Below the pieces are notes generated by a model. The model saw only the letters and a list, made by a program, of their open reading frames with translations. It had not been told where the DNA came from and did no database searches. From the NCBI RefSeq assembly GCF_000720115.1, contig NZ_JOIR01000037.1, positions 1 to 64,000 of the forward strand: a DNA stretch of 64,000 nt, written 5' to 3'. Source of the DNA: Streptomyces sp. NRRL F-2580. Its GTDB lineage: Bacteria; Actinomycetota; Actinomycetes; Streptomycetales; Streptomycetaceae. The translations under genes and the position numbers were made by a program. This document shows positions 45,195 to 54,917 of this stretch, in pieces; the first letter of the stretch is position 1, and each line of letters starts with the position of its first letter.

Positions 45195-46001
45195 TCAGAC
45201 CCCGGGCGTACCCGCCAGGGGCATCGCGGCGGCCACGAGCTTGCCCGAGGCGGCGGCCTTGTCGAGCGCGTCGCGCAGCAGGTCCTCGCGGGGCTGCTGC
45301 CCGATGGAGCCGACCGGGGCGGCGTAGATGAGCACGCGCTGGGTCTTCTGGACGGCGGCGCGCCAGCCGTCGGTGACCGACAGCGCCTGGTGCGCCTGCC
45401 ACCAGGCGACCTGGCCGCCGCCCTCGGTGCCCGGCTGCAGTACGGCGTGCAGCTGGCCGCCGGCGAGCAGGACGGACCAGCCGCCCAGGACCGTGGGGAG
45501 CTCGGTGGTGTCGGTGACCGGGATGAAGCCCTGCTCGATGAGGAGCGGCAGGAAGTCGTCGCCGGGGCCGTCGCTGCCGGGGCGGGCGATCGGCGCGGTC
45601 GGCTCGACGACCAGGGCCGGGTGCAGCTCGCCGCCGATGAGGATCAGGCCGCTGGTGATGCCGAGGACGGCCTGGCCGCCGGGCACGTTCTGCGGGGCGC
45701 TGCCGTCGGCGCCGGGCGCCGGGCTGTCGCCGGTGATGCTGCGGACGGCGCCCTGGAGCTGCTCCTCGGAGACGGAGACGACCTGCGAGGGGATGCAGGT
45801 GGCGTGGGCGAAGGCGAGGACGGCGGTCTCCTCGCCGACGAACAGCACCGTGCTGGTGCGGTCGTTCTCGGGGTCGCCCGGGGTGCGGCAGGAAGTGCAG
45901 TCGTAACTGCGCGGCGCGTCCTCGCCGACGAGCAGCCTGTCGGCTTCTTCGTCACCGATCTCGGCACGTACCTCATCACTGACGTCGAGCATGCGCGGCA
46001 C
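45195..46001 (-). CDS. Conserved hypothetical protein with CxxC motif
   Basis: About 268 residues from GTG 46001, preceded by GAGGAG 7 nt upstream on the minus strand. ATG 45992 is nearly equal, and ATG 46019 gives a longer form without a ribosome binding site. The body starts MLDVSDEVRAEIGDEEADRLL. A YDCTSCRTPGDP segment suggests metal or redox use of two cysteines. The rest is alpha/beta (VLFVGEETAVLAFAHATC, LILIGGELHPALVVEP). No recognised family. It may form a unit with the preceding gene on the same strand (154 bp apart). Confidence 0.72.
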   Translation of the reverse strand: MPRMLDVSDEVRAEIGDEEADRLLVGEDAPRSYDCTSCRTPGDPENDRTSTVLFVGEETAVLAFAHATCIPSQVVSVSEEQLQGAVRSITGDSPAPGADGSAPQNVPGGQAVLGITSGLILIGGELHPALVVEPTAPIARPGSDGPGDDFLPLLIEQGFIPVTDTTELPTVLGGWSVLLAGGQLHAVLQPGTEGGGQVAWWQAHQALSVTDGWRAAVQKTQRVLIYAAPVGSIGQQPREDLLRDALDKAAASGKLVAAAMPLAGTPGV

Positions 46002-46288
46002 GGGGTGGCTCCTCGGCATAGGGGCGGGGCCGGGGGACTCCCGGCTCGCCGGGCTCAACGGCGCAGCGGCGGCCGGGGTCACGCCATTGGAGGGAACGGA
46101 ATCGAACCTGGCCCCCGGAAGAGTGAACCGTCTGACCGCAGCGTTGTATTCGTGCCAACTGTTTTCTGATTGTGGTCAGTTGGCGGCCGGGTGTGGCCGT
46201 TTGGGGCAGGGGTGGCGGTCGGCCGACCGGGTGGGGTGCGGTGACCCGCCGCGTGGCGGGCCGGAGGGGGCCGCGGGGGGCTGCCTAG

Positions 46289-47134
<846 letters not shown>

Positions 47135-47224
47135 ACCCCGCCGCCCGGCCCGCTCCCGCGTACTCCCGCCCGGCCCGTTCCCGCCCGGCCCGTTCCCGCG
47201 GGGCTCCGCTGGCAGACTCGGGGG

Positions 47225-48205
47225 ATGCTCGACACCTCCGCACGACTGCTGCGCATGCTGTCCCTGTTGCAGGCCCACCGCGAATGGACCGGGGCCGATC
47301 TCGCGGAGCGCCTCGGGGTCACCGCCCGCACGGTCCGCCGCGACGTGGACCGGCTGCGGGAGCTGGGGTACCCGGTGAACGCGAGCCCGGGGACCGGCGG
47401 CGGCTACCAACTGGGGGCGGGGGCCGAGCTGCCGCCGCTGCTGCTGGACGACGACGAGGCCGTGGCCGTCGCCGTCGGGCTGCGGACCGCCGCCGGGAAC
47501 GGGGTCGAGGGGATCGGTGAGGCCTCCGTACGCGCCCTCGCGAAGCTGGAGCAGGTGCTGCCCTCGCGGCTGCGGCGCCGGGTGTCCGCGCTCAACGAGT
47601 TCACGGTGCCGATGCTGCGCGGGGCCGAGCGGTCCACCGTGGACGCCTCGGTGCTGACCGAGCTGGCCTCCGTCTGCCGGGACGCCGAGCGGCTGCGCTT
47701 CGGCTACCGGGACCACGAGGGCAACGTCAGCCGCCGCACCGTCGAGCCGCACCGGCTGGTGTGCACCGAGCGGCGCTGGTACCTCGTCGCCTGGGACGTG
47801 GACCGGAACGCGTGGCGGACCTTCCGCGCCGACCGGATCGAGCCCAGACCGCCGCACGGGCCGCGGTTCACCCCGCGCCCGCCGCCCGCCGAGGACCTCG
47901 CCGCGTACGTCTCCCAGGGCGTGTCGCAGCGGGCGTACGCGGCCCGGGCGGTGGTGCGGCTGAAGGTTTCGGCGCAGGAGGCGGGCCGGGTCGTCGGGCC
48001 GAGCGACGGAGTCCTGGAAGCGGTGGACGGGCAGAGCTGTCTGCTGCGTACCGGGGCGGCGAACCTCGACGTTCTGGTGATTCACATCATGCTGCTCGGC
48101 TGTGAGTTCGAAGTGGTCGAGCCACCGGAGCTCACGGATCGGATCAGGGCCGCGCGGGATCTCCTGGGGAGGGCCGTGGACGCCGGAGAAGTGAAGGAAA
48201 TGTAG
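47225..48205 (+). CDS. WYL-domain transcriptional regulator (YafY-type)
   Basis: A 326-residue regulator: N-terminal HTH (about 5-60: MLDTSARLLRMLSLLQAHREW, VTARTVRRDVDRLRELGYPV) then a WYL domain (about 140-240, RRWYLVAWDVDRNAWRTFRADRIEP) and WCX-like C-terminal part. WYL proteins bind nucleic acids or small ligands and often control DNA-damage or defence genes. Target unknown. ATG 47225. The gene stands alone, with a terminator at 48413. Confidence 0.92.
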   Translation: MLDTSARLLRMLSLLQAHREWTGADLAERLGVTARTVRRDVDRLRELGYPVNASPGTGGGYQLGAGAELPPLLLDDDEAVAVAVGLRTAAGNGVEGIGEASVRALAKLEQVLPSRLRRRVSALNEFTVPMLRGAERSTVDASVLTELASVCRDAERLRFGYRDHEGNVSRRTVEPHRLVCTERRWYLVAWDVDRNAWRTFRADRIEPRPPHGPRFTPRPPPAEDLAAYVSQGVSQRAYAARAVVRLKVSAQEAGRVVGPSDGVLEAVDGQSCLLRTGAANLDVLVIHIMLLGCEFEVVEPPELTDRIRAARDLLGRAVDAGEVKEM

Positions 48206-48412
48206 CGGACCTGAGGGGGATTCAGCTGGTCTGGTCCATGAGGGCCGTGGCAATCCCCGCCGGGAATTCCGGGCCACTCGGCGTCAATTCCAAAGTCCTT
48301 GCACGTCGGGCGTGTCGCGCTTCGGATAACAATTTGCGGTTGTAGATATTCTGTGACACAAGCGTGACCCGGGACGGACGAACGTCCGGGCGTGACGCTG
48401 ACGAACGACGAA

Positions 48413-48443
48413 GGCGGGCCCGGTCGGTGAGACCGGGCCCGCC
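48413..48443. terminator. Intrinsic-type terminator between WYL and PAP2 genes
   Basis: A 13-bp perfect stem, 48413-48425 with 48431-48443, loop GGTGA, between convergent genes; it can stop both. Confidence 0.75.
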
Positions 48444-48489
48444 TCGTGTCGCGGGGTGAGGTGGTGCGTACCGCCCCGCGGTGGGTCCG

Positions 48490-49551
48490 TCAGCCGCCGG
48501 CGATCGGACGGGCCGCGGCCCCCCGGGCGGCGGCCCGTTCGGTGTGCGCCGGGCGGCGGCTGCCGACCGGGGTGACCGGGGTCCGCTCCGAGCGGATCAG
48601 GTGCGGCCGGCCGGCGACCGGGTGCGCGGTGGGCCGGGGAGCCGGGGAGTGCGCCGTGCCGGCCGCGGCCGCGGCGGGGACGGGGACCGGCTCCGCGGCG
48701 GCTTCGTCGACGCGCCGCAGCTGCCACTTGCCGCCCGCGGAGAGCAGCGGGGTGAGCGCGGAGACGACCGGCGCGGGCATCCGTCCGGTCTCGGCGCGGC
48801 GGCGCAGCAGCTCGCGCAGGTCGAACACGTAGGCCTCGGTCCGGGCGATGAGCGGCTCGAACCACGGCAGGGCCAGCAGGATCAGCAGACCCGCGGACCA
48901 GCCGAGCAGGACGTCACTGACCCAGTGGGTGCCGAGGTACACGGTGGTGGCGCCGACGCTCAGGGAGACGACCGCGGACACCACGGACAGCACCCGCCGG
49001 GTGACCACGGTGGAGGCCAGGTAGGCCAGGATCCCCCAGGTCACGACGGCGTTGGCGGTGTGGCCGGAAGGAAATATATCGCCGCCCGCGAAGAGTTCGG
49101 CGGATCCGATCTCCGTGGCGTAGTGCGGGCCGAGCCGGCCGAGGCCGAGCTTGACGGAGCCGACGGTGACGTTGAGCAGGAGCAGTGCCACGCCGAGGGT
49201 GATCAGCGGCCGGAGCGTGTGCTGGCGCCAGCAGCGCCATCCGAGCCAGGCGGCGACCATGACCGCGGTGGGTCCGCGCTGGCCGAGCACGACGAGGTAG
49301 TCGAGGAACGCGTGCACCTGCGGCCACTGTTCGTAGGGCCGGAAGAACATGATCTGCCAGTCCAGGCGGACCAGCCACGAAGTGGTCAGTACGGCCACCA
49401 CGATTGCGAGATAGAAGACGAGGGTCGATCCCAGGAGTACGACGCGGTGCCGGCTCATCTGCGGGGTTTGCAGATGAGCCGGTCGCTCTGGTTCCCGGTC
49501 CAGCCGGGCGAACACCCGCTCCAGACGGGTCAGGATTTGGTCGGTACGCAC
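48490..49551 (-). CDS. PAP2-superfamily membrane phosphatase
   Basis: A 353-residue protein with six predicted membrane segments. The three PAP2 motifs are seen: KLGLGRLGP, FPSGHTANAV, and YLGTHWVSDVLLG. The enzyme should dephosphorylate lipid phosphates (undecaprenyl diphosphate or phosphatidate). About 100 disordered C-terminal residues (Pro, Ala, Arg-rich) follow the last helix. ATG 49549-49551. It is the only phosphatase of this kind in the window. Confidence 0.88.
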   Translation of the reverse strand: MRTDQILTRLERVFARLDREPERPAHLQTPQMSRHRVVLLGSTLVFYLAIVVAVLTTSWLVRLDWQIMFFRPYEQWPQVHAFLDYLVVLGQRGPTAVMVAAWLGWRCWRQHTLRPLITLGVALLLLNVTVGSVKLGLGRLGPHYATEIGSAELFAGGDIFPSGHTANAVVTWGILAYLASTVVTRRVLSVVSAVVSLSVGATTVYLGTHWVSDVLLGWSAGLLILLALPWFEPLIARTEAYVFDLRELLRRRAETGRMPAPVVSALTPLLSAGGKWQLRRVDEAAAEPVPVPAAAAAGTAHSPAPRPTAHPVAGRPHLIRSERTPVTPVGSRRPAHTERAAARGAAARPIAGG

Positions 49552-49789
49552 TCAATCGACGTTACCGCGCGCCGCTGGTCGGCCCGGGCGAATCGCGGGC
49601 TTTGTGATGACCATGTGATGTGGAGTTGGTCTCACGCGGAGCTTAATTCGCGGTATTTCGGCAGCGGTTGGAAGCGGATGATCCACGGTCCCGGCAATTG
49701 TTTCAGTCGCTTACCCGAACTTTATTGCCGCAGGTCATTTCTTTTGCTGAAAGATGGATGGGAATGATTCATTCCGTTATGTGTGGGCT

Positions 49790-50905
49790 CTATGGAGGTC
49801 CCGAGCCGTTCAGCCAGAACGCCCCGTAGACCGCCGAGGCCAGGGCCGCCGCGCCCAGCACCGTGGCCGCCCGCCGGGTCCGACACCGCGCCAGGGCCAG
49901 CGCCGGCGGCAGCAGCAGCGGGAAGGCGGGCAGCAACAGGCGCGGCTTGGAACCGAAGTAGCCGGACGCGCACAGCGCCAGCGCCACGACGATCCCGCAG
50001 TACACGAGCAGCGGCGCCGGCTGCCGCTGCCGCACGCACCTCGCGTACAGCCACAGCACCAGCACCACCCCCGCGATCAGCCCCACACCGGCGGGGAACG
50101 CGGACGAGGCCAGCTTCGCGCCGACGAACCGCGCGAAGGCCCAGCCGCCGTCGAAGCCGTTGCCCCAGCCGCCCTGTACGTCCAGGTACCCGAGCAGACC
50201 GCCCCCCGTGCGCGCGCCGACCCACAGCACGTACGCCGCCGCGCCCGCCGGAGCGAGCAGCGCCCCCGCGGCCATCCGCCACGACCGCTCCCCGCGCCGC
50301 CACGCCAGGACGGCCGCCACCCACACCGCCGCGACCACCGCCGCACCGACCGGACGGGTCAGCCCCGCACCCGCCGCGAGCAGCCCCGCCGTCAGCCACC
50401 GGCCGCGCAGGGTCCCGTACAGCGCCCAGGCGGCCAGCGCCGTGAACAGCGACTCGCTGTACGCCATCGACTGCACGATCCCGACGGGCAGCGCCGCCCA
50501 GACACCGACCGCGAACACCCCGGCCCGGCGGCCGTGCAGCAGATCGGCCACCGCGAAGATCCCCCAGGCCGCGGCGAGCCCCGCGACCGCCGACACCACC
50601 AGCCCCGCGGAGCCGTACGACAGTCCGGTCGCCGCCGACACCAGCCGCTCCAGCCACGGCAGCAGCGGGAAGAACGCCAGGTTCGAGTGGACGTCCCCGT
50701 TCGGGAGGACCACCTCGTACCCGTACCCCTCCGCGGCGATGCGGGCGTACCAGAGCGAGTCCCAGCGGGCCGACAGCAGCGTGTGCGGGCTGCTGCCGGC
50801 CGCCGCGCCCCACACCGCGAGCACGGTCAGCCCCAGCAGCCGGACCGCCGCGAAGGCGGCCAGGGCGGGCGCGGCCCGACGCAATCCAAGATCTTTCACG
50901 GGCAT
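49790..50905 (-). CDS. Polytopic membrane glycosyltransferase-like protein (PIG-V/GT76-type)
   Basis: A 371-residue integral membrane protein with about eight to ten hydrophobic helices. RWDSLWYARIAAEGYGYE resembles the acidic first-loop motif (WDxxWY) of PIG-V-like mannosyltransferases that use polyprenyl-phosphate mannose. A later SMAYSESLFTALAAWALYG also fits. ATG at 50903-50905. A longer frame upstream lacks membrane character. Substrate assignment is by family resemblance only. Confidence 0.75.
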   Translation of the reverse strand: MPVKDLGLRRAAPALAAFAAVRLLGLTVLAVWGAAAGSSPHTLLSARWDSLWYARIAAEGYGYEVVLPNGDVHSNLAFFPLLPWLERLVSAATGLSYGSAGLVVSAVAGLAAAWGIFAVADLLHGRRAGVFAVGVWAALPVGIVQSMAYSESLFTALAAWALYGTLRGRWLTAGLLAAGAGLTRPVGAAVVAAVWVAAVLAWRRGERSWRMAAGALLAPAGAAAYVLWVGARTGGGLLGYLDVQGGWGNGFDGGWAFARFVGAKLASSAFPAGVGLIAGVVLVLWLYARCVRQRQPAPLLVYCGIVVALALCASGYFGSKPRLLLPAFPLLLPPALALARCRTRRAATVLGAAALASAVYGAFWLNGSGPP

Positions 50906-51188
50906 GATTATCGGTGGCGCCGGACCCTGCCCGGGGCCGGGGACCACGGGCCGTGAGCGGGTGCGTACGCGGGGGAGGGACGGGGCATGGGCGAGTGGCA
51001 CACGCCACACCTGGGCCGTCGCGGTGATGAGAGCTTGGCCACGTGTCGGACGGACGAACTCGCGTACGCTGACCGTTCACTCGCGTGTCGATGCCGGACC
51101 CCGTTGGACGCCGCACAGCGCACCACCCCCCGTGGCTCCACAAGACGCTGGTCCGCCGAGCGCGAGGGATCACCTGGGAGGTACATGC

Positions 51189-52844
51189 ATGTCGGGGACG
51201 AACGCGGCCGGCGCCAGGACCCCTTCCCCCTGGCAGCGGCTCAGTGCGGCCTCCGGCGGAGCCAACCGCTGGGTCGTCCTGGCGGTTCTCTGCGTCAGCC
51301 TGGTCCTCGTCGCACTCGACGCGACCATCCTGCACGTCGCCGTCCCCTCCGTCACCGAGGACCTGCGCCCCGGCCCGATCGAACTCCTCTGGATCGTCGA
51401 CGCCTACCCGCTGGTATGCGCCTCGCTGCTCATCCTCTTCGGCACCCTCGGCGACCGGGTCGGCCGCCGCCGCGTCCTCCTCCTCGGCTACGGACTCTTC
51501 GGCGTAGCCTCCGCGACAGCGGCCCTCGCCGACAACGCCCAGGTCCTCATCGCGGCGCGCGCCCTGCTCGGCATCGGCGGCGCGATGATCATGCCGGCCA
51601 CCCTCTCGATCCTGCGCCAGGTCTTCCCCGACCGGCGCGAGCGGGCGCTCGCCATCGGCATCTGGACCGCCGTCGCCGCGGTCGGCGCCGCGAGCGGGCC
51701 GGTGCTCGGCGGCTTCCTCGTCCAGCACTTCTGGTGGGGCTCGGTCTTCCTCATCAACATCCCGCTGATGGCGCTGATCCTGCCGCTCGGACGCCGGCTG
51801 CTGCCCGAGTCGCGCGGCTCCGCGGACGGGCCGTGGGACGTGCTCGGCGCGCTGATGGCCGCCGCCGGCGTACTCGGCTCGGTGCTCGGCATCAAGCGGC
51901 TCGGCGCCGAACGCCACCTCCTCGACGCGCAGGCCGTGGTCCCGCTGCTGCTCGGCGCGGTGCTGCTCGTCCTGTTCGTCCGGCGGCAGAAGCGGCGCCC
52001 GCACCCGCTGATCGACATGCGGATGTTCTCCCGCGCCGCCTTCTCCACCTCGGTGGCCTGCATCGTCCTCGCCATGCTGGCCCTGGTCGGCCTGGAGCTG
52101 ATCGCCGTCCAGTACCTCCAGCTGGTCCTGGAGCTCAGCCCGCTGGAGACGGGCCTGCGGCTGCTGCCGCTGACCTTCGCCGCCATGGCCGCGGGCGCCA
52201 CCGGGTCGTACACGCTGGGCCGGGTCGGGCCGCGCACGATGGTCTCGCTCGGCTTCCTCCTGACGGCCTCCGCCGTGCTGCTGCTGACGCTGATGGGCCA
52301 GCAGGACCGGCCGCTGCTCCTCACCGCCGGCTTCATCCTGCTCGGCTTCGGACTGCAGACCACGCTGTTCGCCGCGTACGAGTCGATGCTGAGCGAGGCC
52401 CCGGCGGCCACCGCGGGCGGCGCGGCCTCGATCGGCGAGACCTCGTACCAGCTGGGCGCGGGCATCGGCATCGCGCTGCTGGGCAGCGTGATGAACGCGG
52501 CGTACCGGCCGGGGCTGGCGGGAGTGCCGGGGGTGTCCGCGGCGGACTCGGCGGGCGCGGCGAACTCTCTCGGCGAGGCGTACCAGATCGCCGCGCACCT
52601 CGGGGGGCCGGCGGGGGCCTCGCTGTACGCGGCGGCGCGGCACTCGTTCGTGCACGGGCTGCACGTCACTCTCGTGGTGAGCGCGGGGCTGTTGCTCGCG
52701 GGGGCCGCGATGGCATTGAGGCTGCCGCGGGCCATGGAGTGCGGGGCCGTCGAGGGTGGGGGTGCGGGGGATGCCGTGCGGTTGCCCGCGCAGGCGAGCG
52801 GTGAGCCGTGCGGGGCGCCGGCGTCGGTGGAGCACGCGGGCTGA
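51189..52844 (+). CDS. MFS transporter, DHA2-type drug exporter
   Basis: A 551-residue permease with about 14 hydrophobic segments, as in the DHA2 group. Motifs include LDATILHVAVPSVTEDL, WIVDAYPLV, the MFS loop GDRVGRRRVLL and motif C-like GPVLGGFLVQHFWW. Such proteins export drugs or metabolites with protons. ATG 51189 has GGGAGG at 51176-51181. It is divergent from the membrane glycosyltransferase with about 280 bp between. No regulator is adjacent, and the intergenic region shows no clear operator. Confidence 0.92.
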   Translation: MSGTNAAGARTPSPWQRLSAASGGANRWVVLAVLCVSLVLVALDATILHVAVPSVTEDLRPGPIELLWIVDAYPLVCASLLILFGTLGDRVGRRRVLLLGYGLFGVASATAALADNAQVLIAARALLGIGGAMIMPATLSILRQVFPDRRERALAIGIWTAVAAVGAASGPVLGGFLVQHFWWGSVFLINIPLMALILPLGRRLLPESRGSADGPWDVLGALMAAAGVLGSVLGIKRLGAERHLLDAQAVVPLLLGAVLLVLFVRRQKRRPHPLIDMRMFSRAAFSTSVACIVLAMLALVGLELIAVQYLQLVLELSPLETGLRLLPLTFAAMAAGATGSYTLGRVGPRTMVSLGFLLTASAVLLLTLMGQQDRPLLLTAGFILLGFGLQTTLFAAYESMLSEAPAATAGGAASIGETSYQLGAGIGIALLGSVMNAAYRPGLAGVPGVSAADSAGAANSLGEAYQIAAHLGGPAGASLYAAARHSFVHGLHVTLVVSAGLLLAGAAMALRLPRAMECGAVEGGGAGDAVRLPAQASGEPCGAPASVEHAG

Positions 52845-52850
52845 TCGCCG

Positions 52851-52905
52851 TTGCGGGGGCGCCGCCCCCGGGCCCCGCGCCTCAAGCGCCGGCGGGGCTG
52901 GGATT
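52851..52905. repeat. Dispersed GC-rich intergenic repeat, copy 5
   Basis: GCGGGGGCGCCGCCCCCGGG followed by CCCCGCGCCTCAAGCGCCGGCGGGGCTGGGATT, the same core as copies 1, 2 and 3/4. It directly follows the MFS stop, and the palindromic GGGGGCGCCGCCCCC may act as terminator. Confidence 0.65.
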
Positions 52906-53000
52906 GGCGGGGGTGGACGGGTGGGATCCGGGTGGCTAGCGTCGGCTGGGCGCAAAAACTTGCGTTGCCAGGCTCTGTATCCAGGCCGCCGGGAGGCCCA

Positions 53001-54173
53001 GTGTCCGCGTTCCTGCCCCATGATCCGCTCGGGCTCGACGAGCTCCTCGGGCCCGAGGACCTCGCCGTCCGGGACACCGTCCGCAGTTGGGCCGCGGACC
53101 GGGTGCTTCCGGACATCGCCCAGTGGTACGAGGACGGTGAGCTGCCCGGGATCCGGGAGCTGGCCCGCGAGCTCGGTGCCATCGGGGCGCTCGGGATGTC
53201 CCTCCAGGGCTACGGGTGCGCCGGGGCCAGCGCCGTGCAGTACGGCCTCGCCTGCCTGGAGCTGGAGGCCGCCGACTCCGGGATCCGCTCGCTCGTGTCG
53301 GTGCAGGGTTCGCTCGCCATGTACGCGATCTGGAAGTACGGCTCCGAGGAGCAGAAGCAGCGCTGGCTGCCCGGCATGGCCGCCGGCGAGCTGATCGGCT
53401 GCTTCGGGCTGACCGAGCCCGACGTGGGTTCGGACCCGGCCGCGATGCGGACGTACGCCAAGCGCGACGGCACGGACTGGGTGCTGAACGGCCGCAAGAT
53501 GTGGATCACCAACGGGTCGGTGGCCGCCGTGGCCGTGGTGTGGGCGCAGACCGACGAGGGGATCCGCGGGTTCGCCGTCCCGACGGACGCCGCGGGGTTC
53601 TCCGCGCCGGAGATCAAGCACAAGTGGTCCTTGCGGGCGTCCGTGACGAGTGAGCTGGTCATGGACGACGTACGGCTGCCCGCGGATGCGGTGCTGCCCG
53701 GAGTGACCGGGCTCAAGGGGCCGCTCGGTTGTCTCAGCCACGCGCGGTACGGGATCATCTGGGGGTCCATGGGCGCGGCGCGCGCCAGTTTCGAGGCGGC
53801 GCTCGACTACGCGAGGACGCGGGAGCAGTTCGGCAAGCCCATCGGCGGCTTCCAGCTCACCCAGGCCAAACTGGCGGACATGGCCCTCGAACTCCACAAG
53901 GGCATCCTGCTCGCCCACCACCTGGGCCGGCGGATGGACGCGGGCACCCTTCGGCCGGAGCAGATCAGCTTCGGCAAGCTCAATAACGTCCGCGAGGCCA
54001 TCGACATCTGCCGTACCGCGCGGACCATCCTCGGTGCCAACGGGATCTCGCTCGAATACCCCGTCATGCGACACGCCACGAACCTCGAATCGGTCCTCAC
54101 CTACGAGGGCACCGTCGAGATGCACCAGCTGGTGCTGGGCAAGGCGCTCACCGGCCTCGACGCCTTCCGGTGA
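53001..54173 (+). CDS. Acyl-CoA dehydrogenase, glutaryl-CoA-dehydrogenase-like
   Basis: A 390-residue flavoenzyme. The start SAFLPHDPLGLDELL matches glutaryl-CoA dehydrogenases. FAD and substrate elements are GCFGLTEPDVGSDPAAM, KMWITNGSVAAV and TREQFGKPIGGFQL. The catalytic base is Glu369 in TYEGTVEMHQ. It should oxidise an acyl-CoA and pass electrons to ETF; glutaryl-CoA to crotonyl-CoA is likely but not proven. GTG 53001 with GGGAGG at 52991-52996. Confidence 0.9.
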   Translation: MSAFLPHDPLGLDELLGPEDLAVRDTVRSWAADRVLPDIAQWYEDGELPGIRELARELGAIGALGMSLQGYGCAGASAVQYGLACLELEAADSGIRSLVSVQGSLAMYAIWKYGSEEQKQRWLPGMAAGELIGCFGLTEPDVGSDPAAMRTYAKRDGTDWVLNGRKMWITNGSVAAVAVVWAQTDEGIRGFAVPTDAAGFSAPEIKHKWSLRASVTSELVMDDVRLPADAVLPGVTGLKGPLGCLSHARYGIIWGSMGAARASFEAALDYARTREQFGKPIGGFQLTQAKLADMALELHKGILLAHHLGRRMDAGTLRPEQISFGKLNNVREAIDICRTARTILGANGISLEYPVMRHATNLESVLTYEGTVEMHQLVLGKALTGLDAFR

Positions 54174-54182
54174 GGGCCCTGC

Positions 54183-54632
54183 TCAGCTCTGGTTGAAGAA
54201 GTCGCGCGAGCGGCCGCCGGGCTCGCCGCTCACGATCTGGGTGTCGGCCGGGGTCAGCAGGAAGACCCTGGTCGCCACCCGCTCGATCGAACCGCGCAGC
54301 CCGAACGTCAGGCCGGCCGCGAAGTCGACCACGCGCTTCGCGTCGCCCGGGTCCATCGACGACAGGTTCACGATCACCGGGACCCCGTCGCGGAACAGCT
54401 CTCCGATGCCGCGCGCGTCACGGAAGCCGTCCGGGGTGACCGTCGCGATCCGACGGCCGTGCTCCACGGCCGACTCGGAGGCGACCCTCACCCGCGGGTC
54501 GGTGACCCACTGCTCGCCGGGGCCGGCCACCGAACCCTGGGCGGCCTCCGCGTAGTCGTCGTCGTAGTAGCGCTCGTCGTCGCTGTCCTCCACGAGACCC
54601 AGCCAGGCACTCGCCTTGCGCACCGAACCCAT
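54183..54632 (-). CDS. sflA: SepF-like protein (SflA-type)
   Basis: A 149-residue cytosolic protein with the SepF fold: helix [20 protein letters not shown] that may act as membrane anchor, an acidic linker, then the SepF domain ([44 protein letters not shown], and [11 protein letters not shown]). ATG 54632 has an excellent AAAGGAGG ribosome binding site. The gene position (next to an acyl-CoA dehydrogenase, outside the division cluster) matches SflA of Streptomyces (SCO1749 from memory), which helps to restrict FtsZ and DivIVA to proper sites. It is divergent from the DUF5685 gene. Confidence 0.88.
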   Translation of the reverse strand: MGSVRKASAWLGLVEDSDDERYYDDDYAEAAQGSVAGPGEQWVTDPRVRVASESAVEHGRRIATVTPDGFRDARGIGELFRDGVPVIVNLSSMDPGDAKRVVDFAAGLTFGLRGSIERVATRVFLLTPADTQIVSGEPGGRSRDFFNQS

Positions 54633-54917
54633 GGACTGCCTCCTTTCACCGCGATCAGTCTGTCTTCTCTCCGCTGCCCCTATGCTCGTCCATGATGCTG
54701 ACAACGCGCCAAGTGGATAGCCGCCGCGCAGAGGTTTCGTGACGGTACTGGTGCAGAACATCCGTTGCACGGTCAAGGATCCTGGTGGCTACCACTGCTG
54801 ACTGAGTGAAAATACGACCACTGCCGCCGTGCGGGTGAGCGACGGGGACGTTCGAGTGAACGAATCGGCTCGCTACGATGCCCGGCAGGAAGGCGTACGA
54901 CACACGGGGGAAGCAGC

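Noticed and set aside
46087-46115. tRNA-like T-arm (CGGAATCGAACC) on the minus strand
   Set aside because: The flanking bases do not form the T stem, and no anticodon arm or acceptor stem can be folded around it.
49722-54125. Very long minus-strand open frame across the MFS and acyl-CoA dehydrogenase genes
   Set aside because: An antisense shadow caused by lack of stops in GC-rich DNA. It crosses several real genes on both strands.
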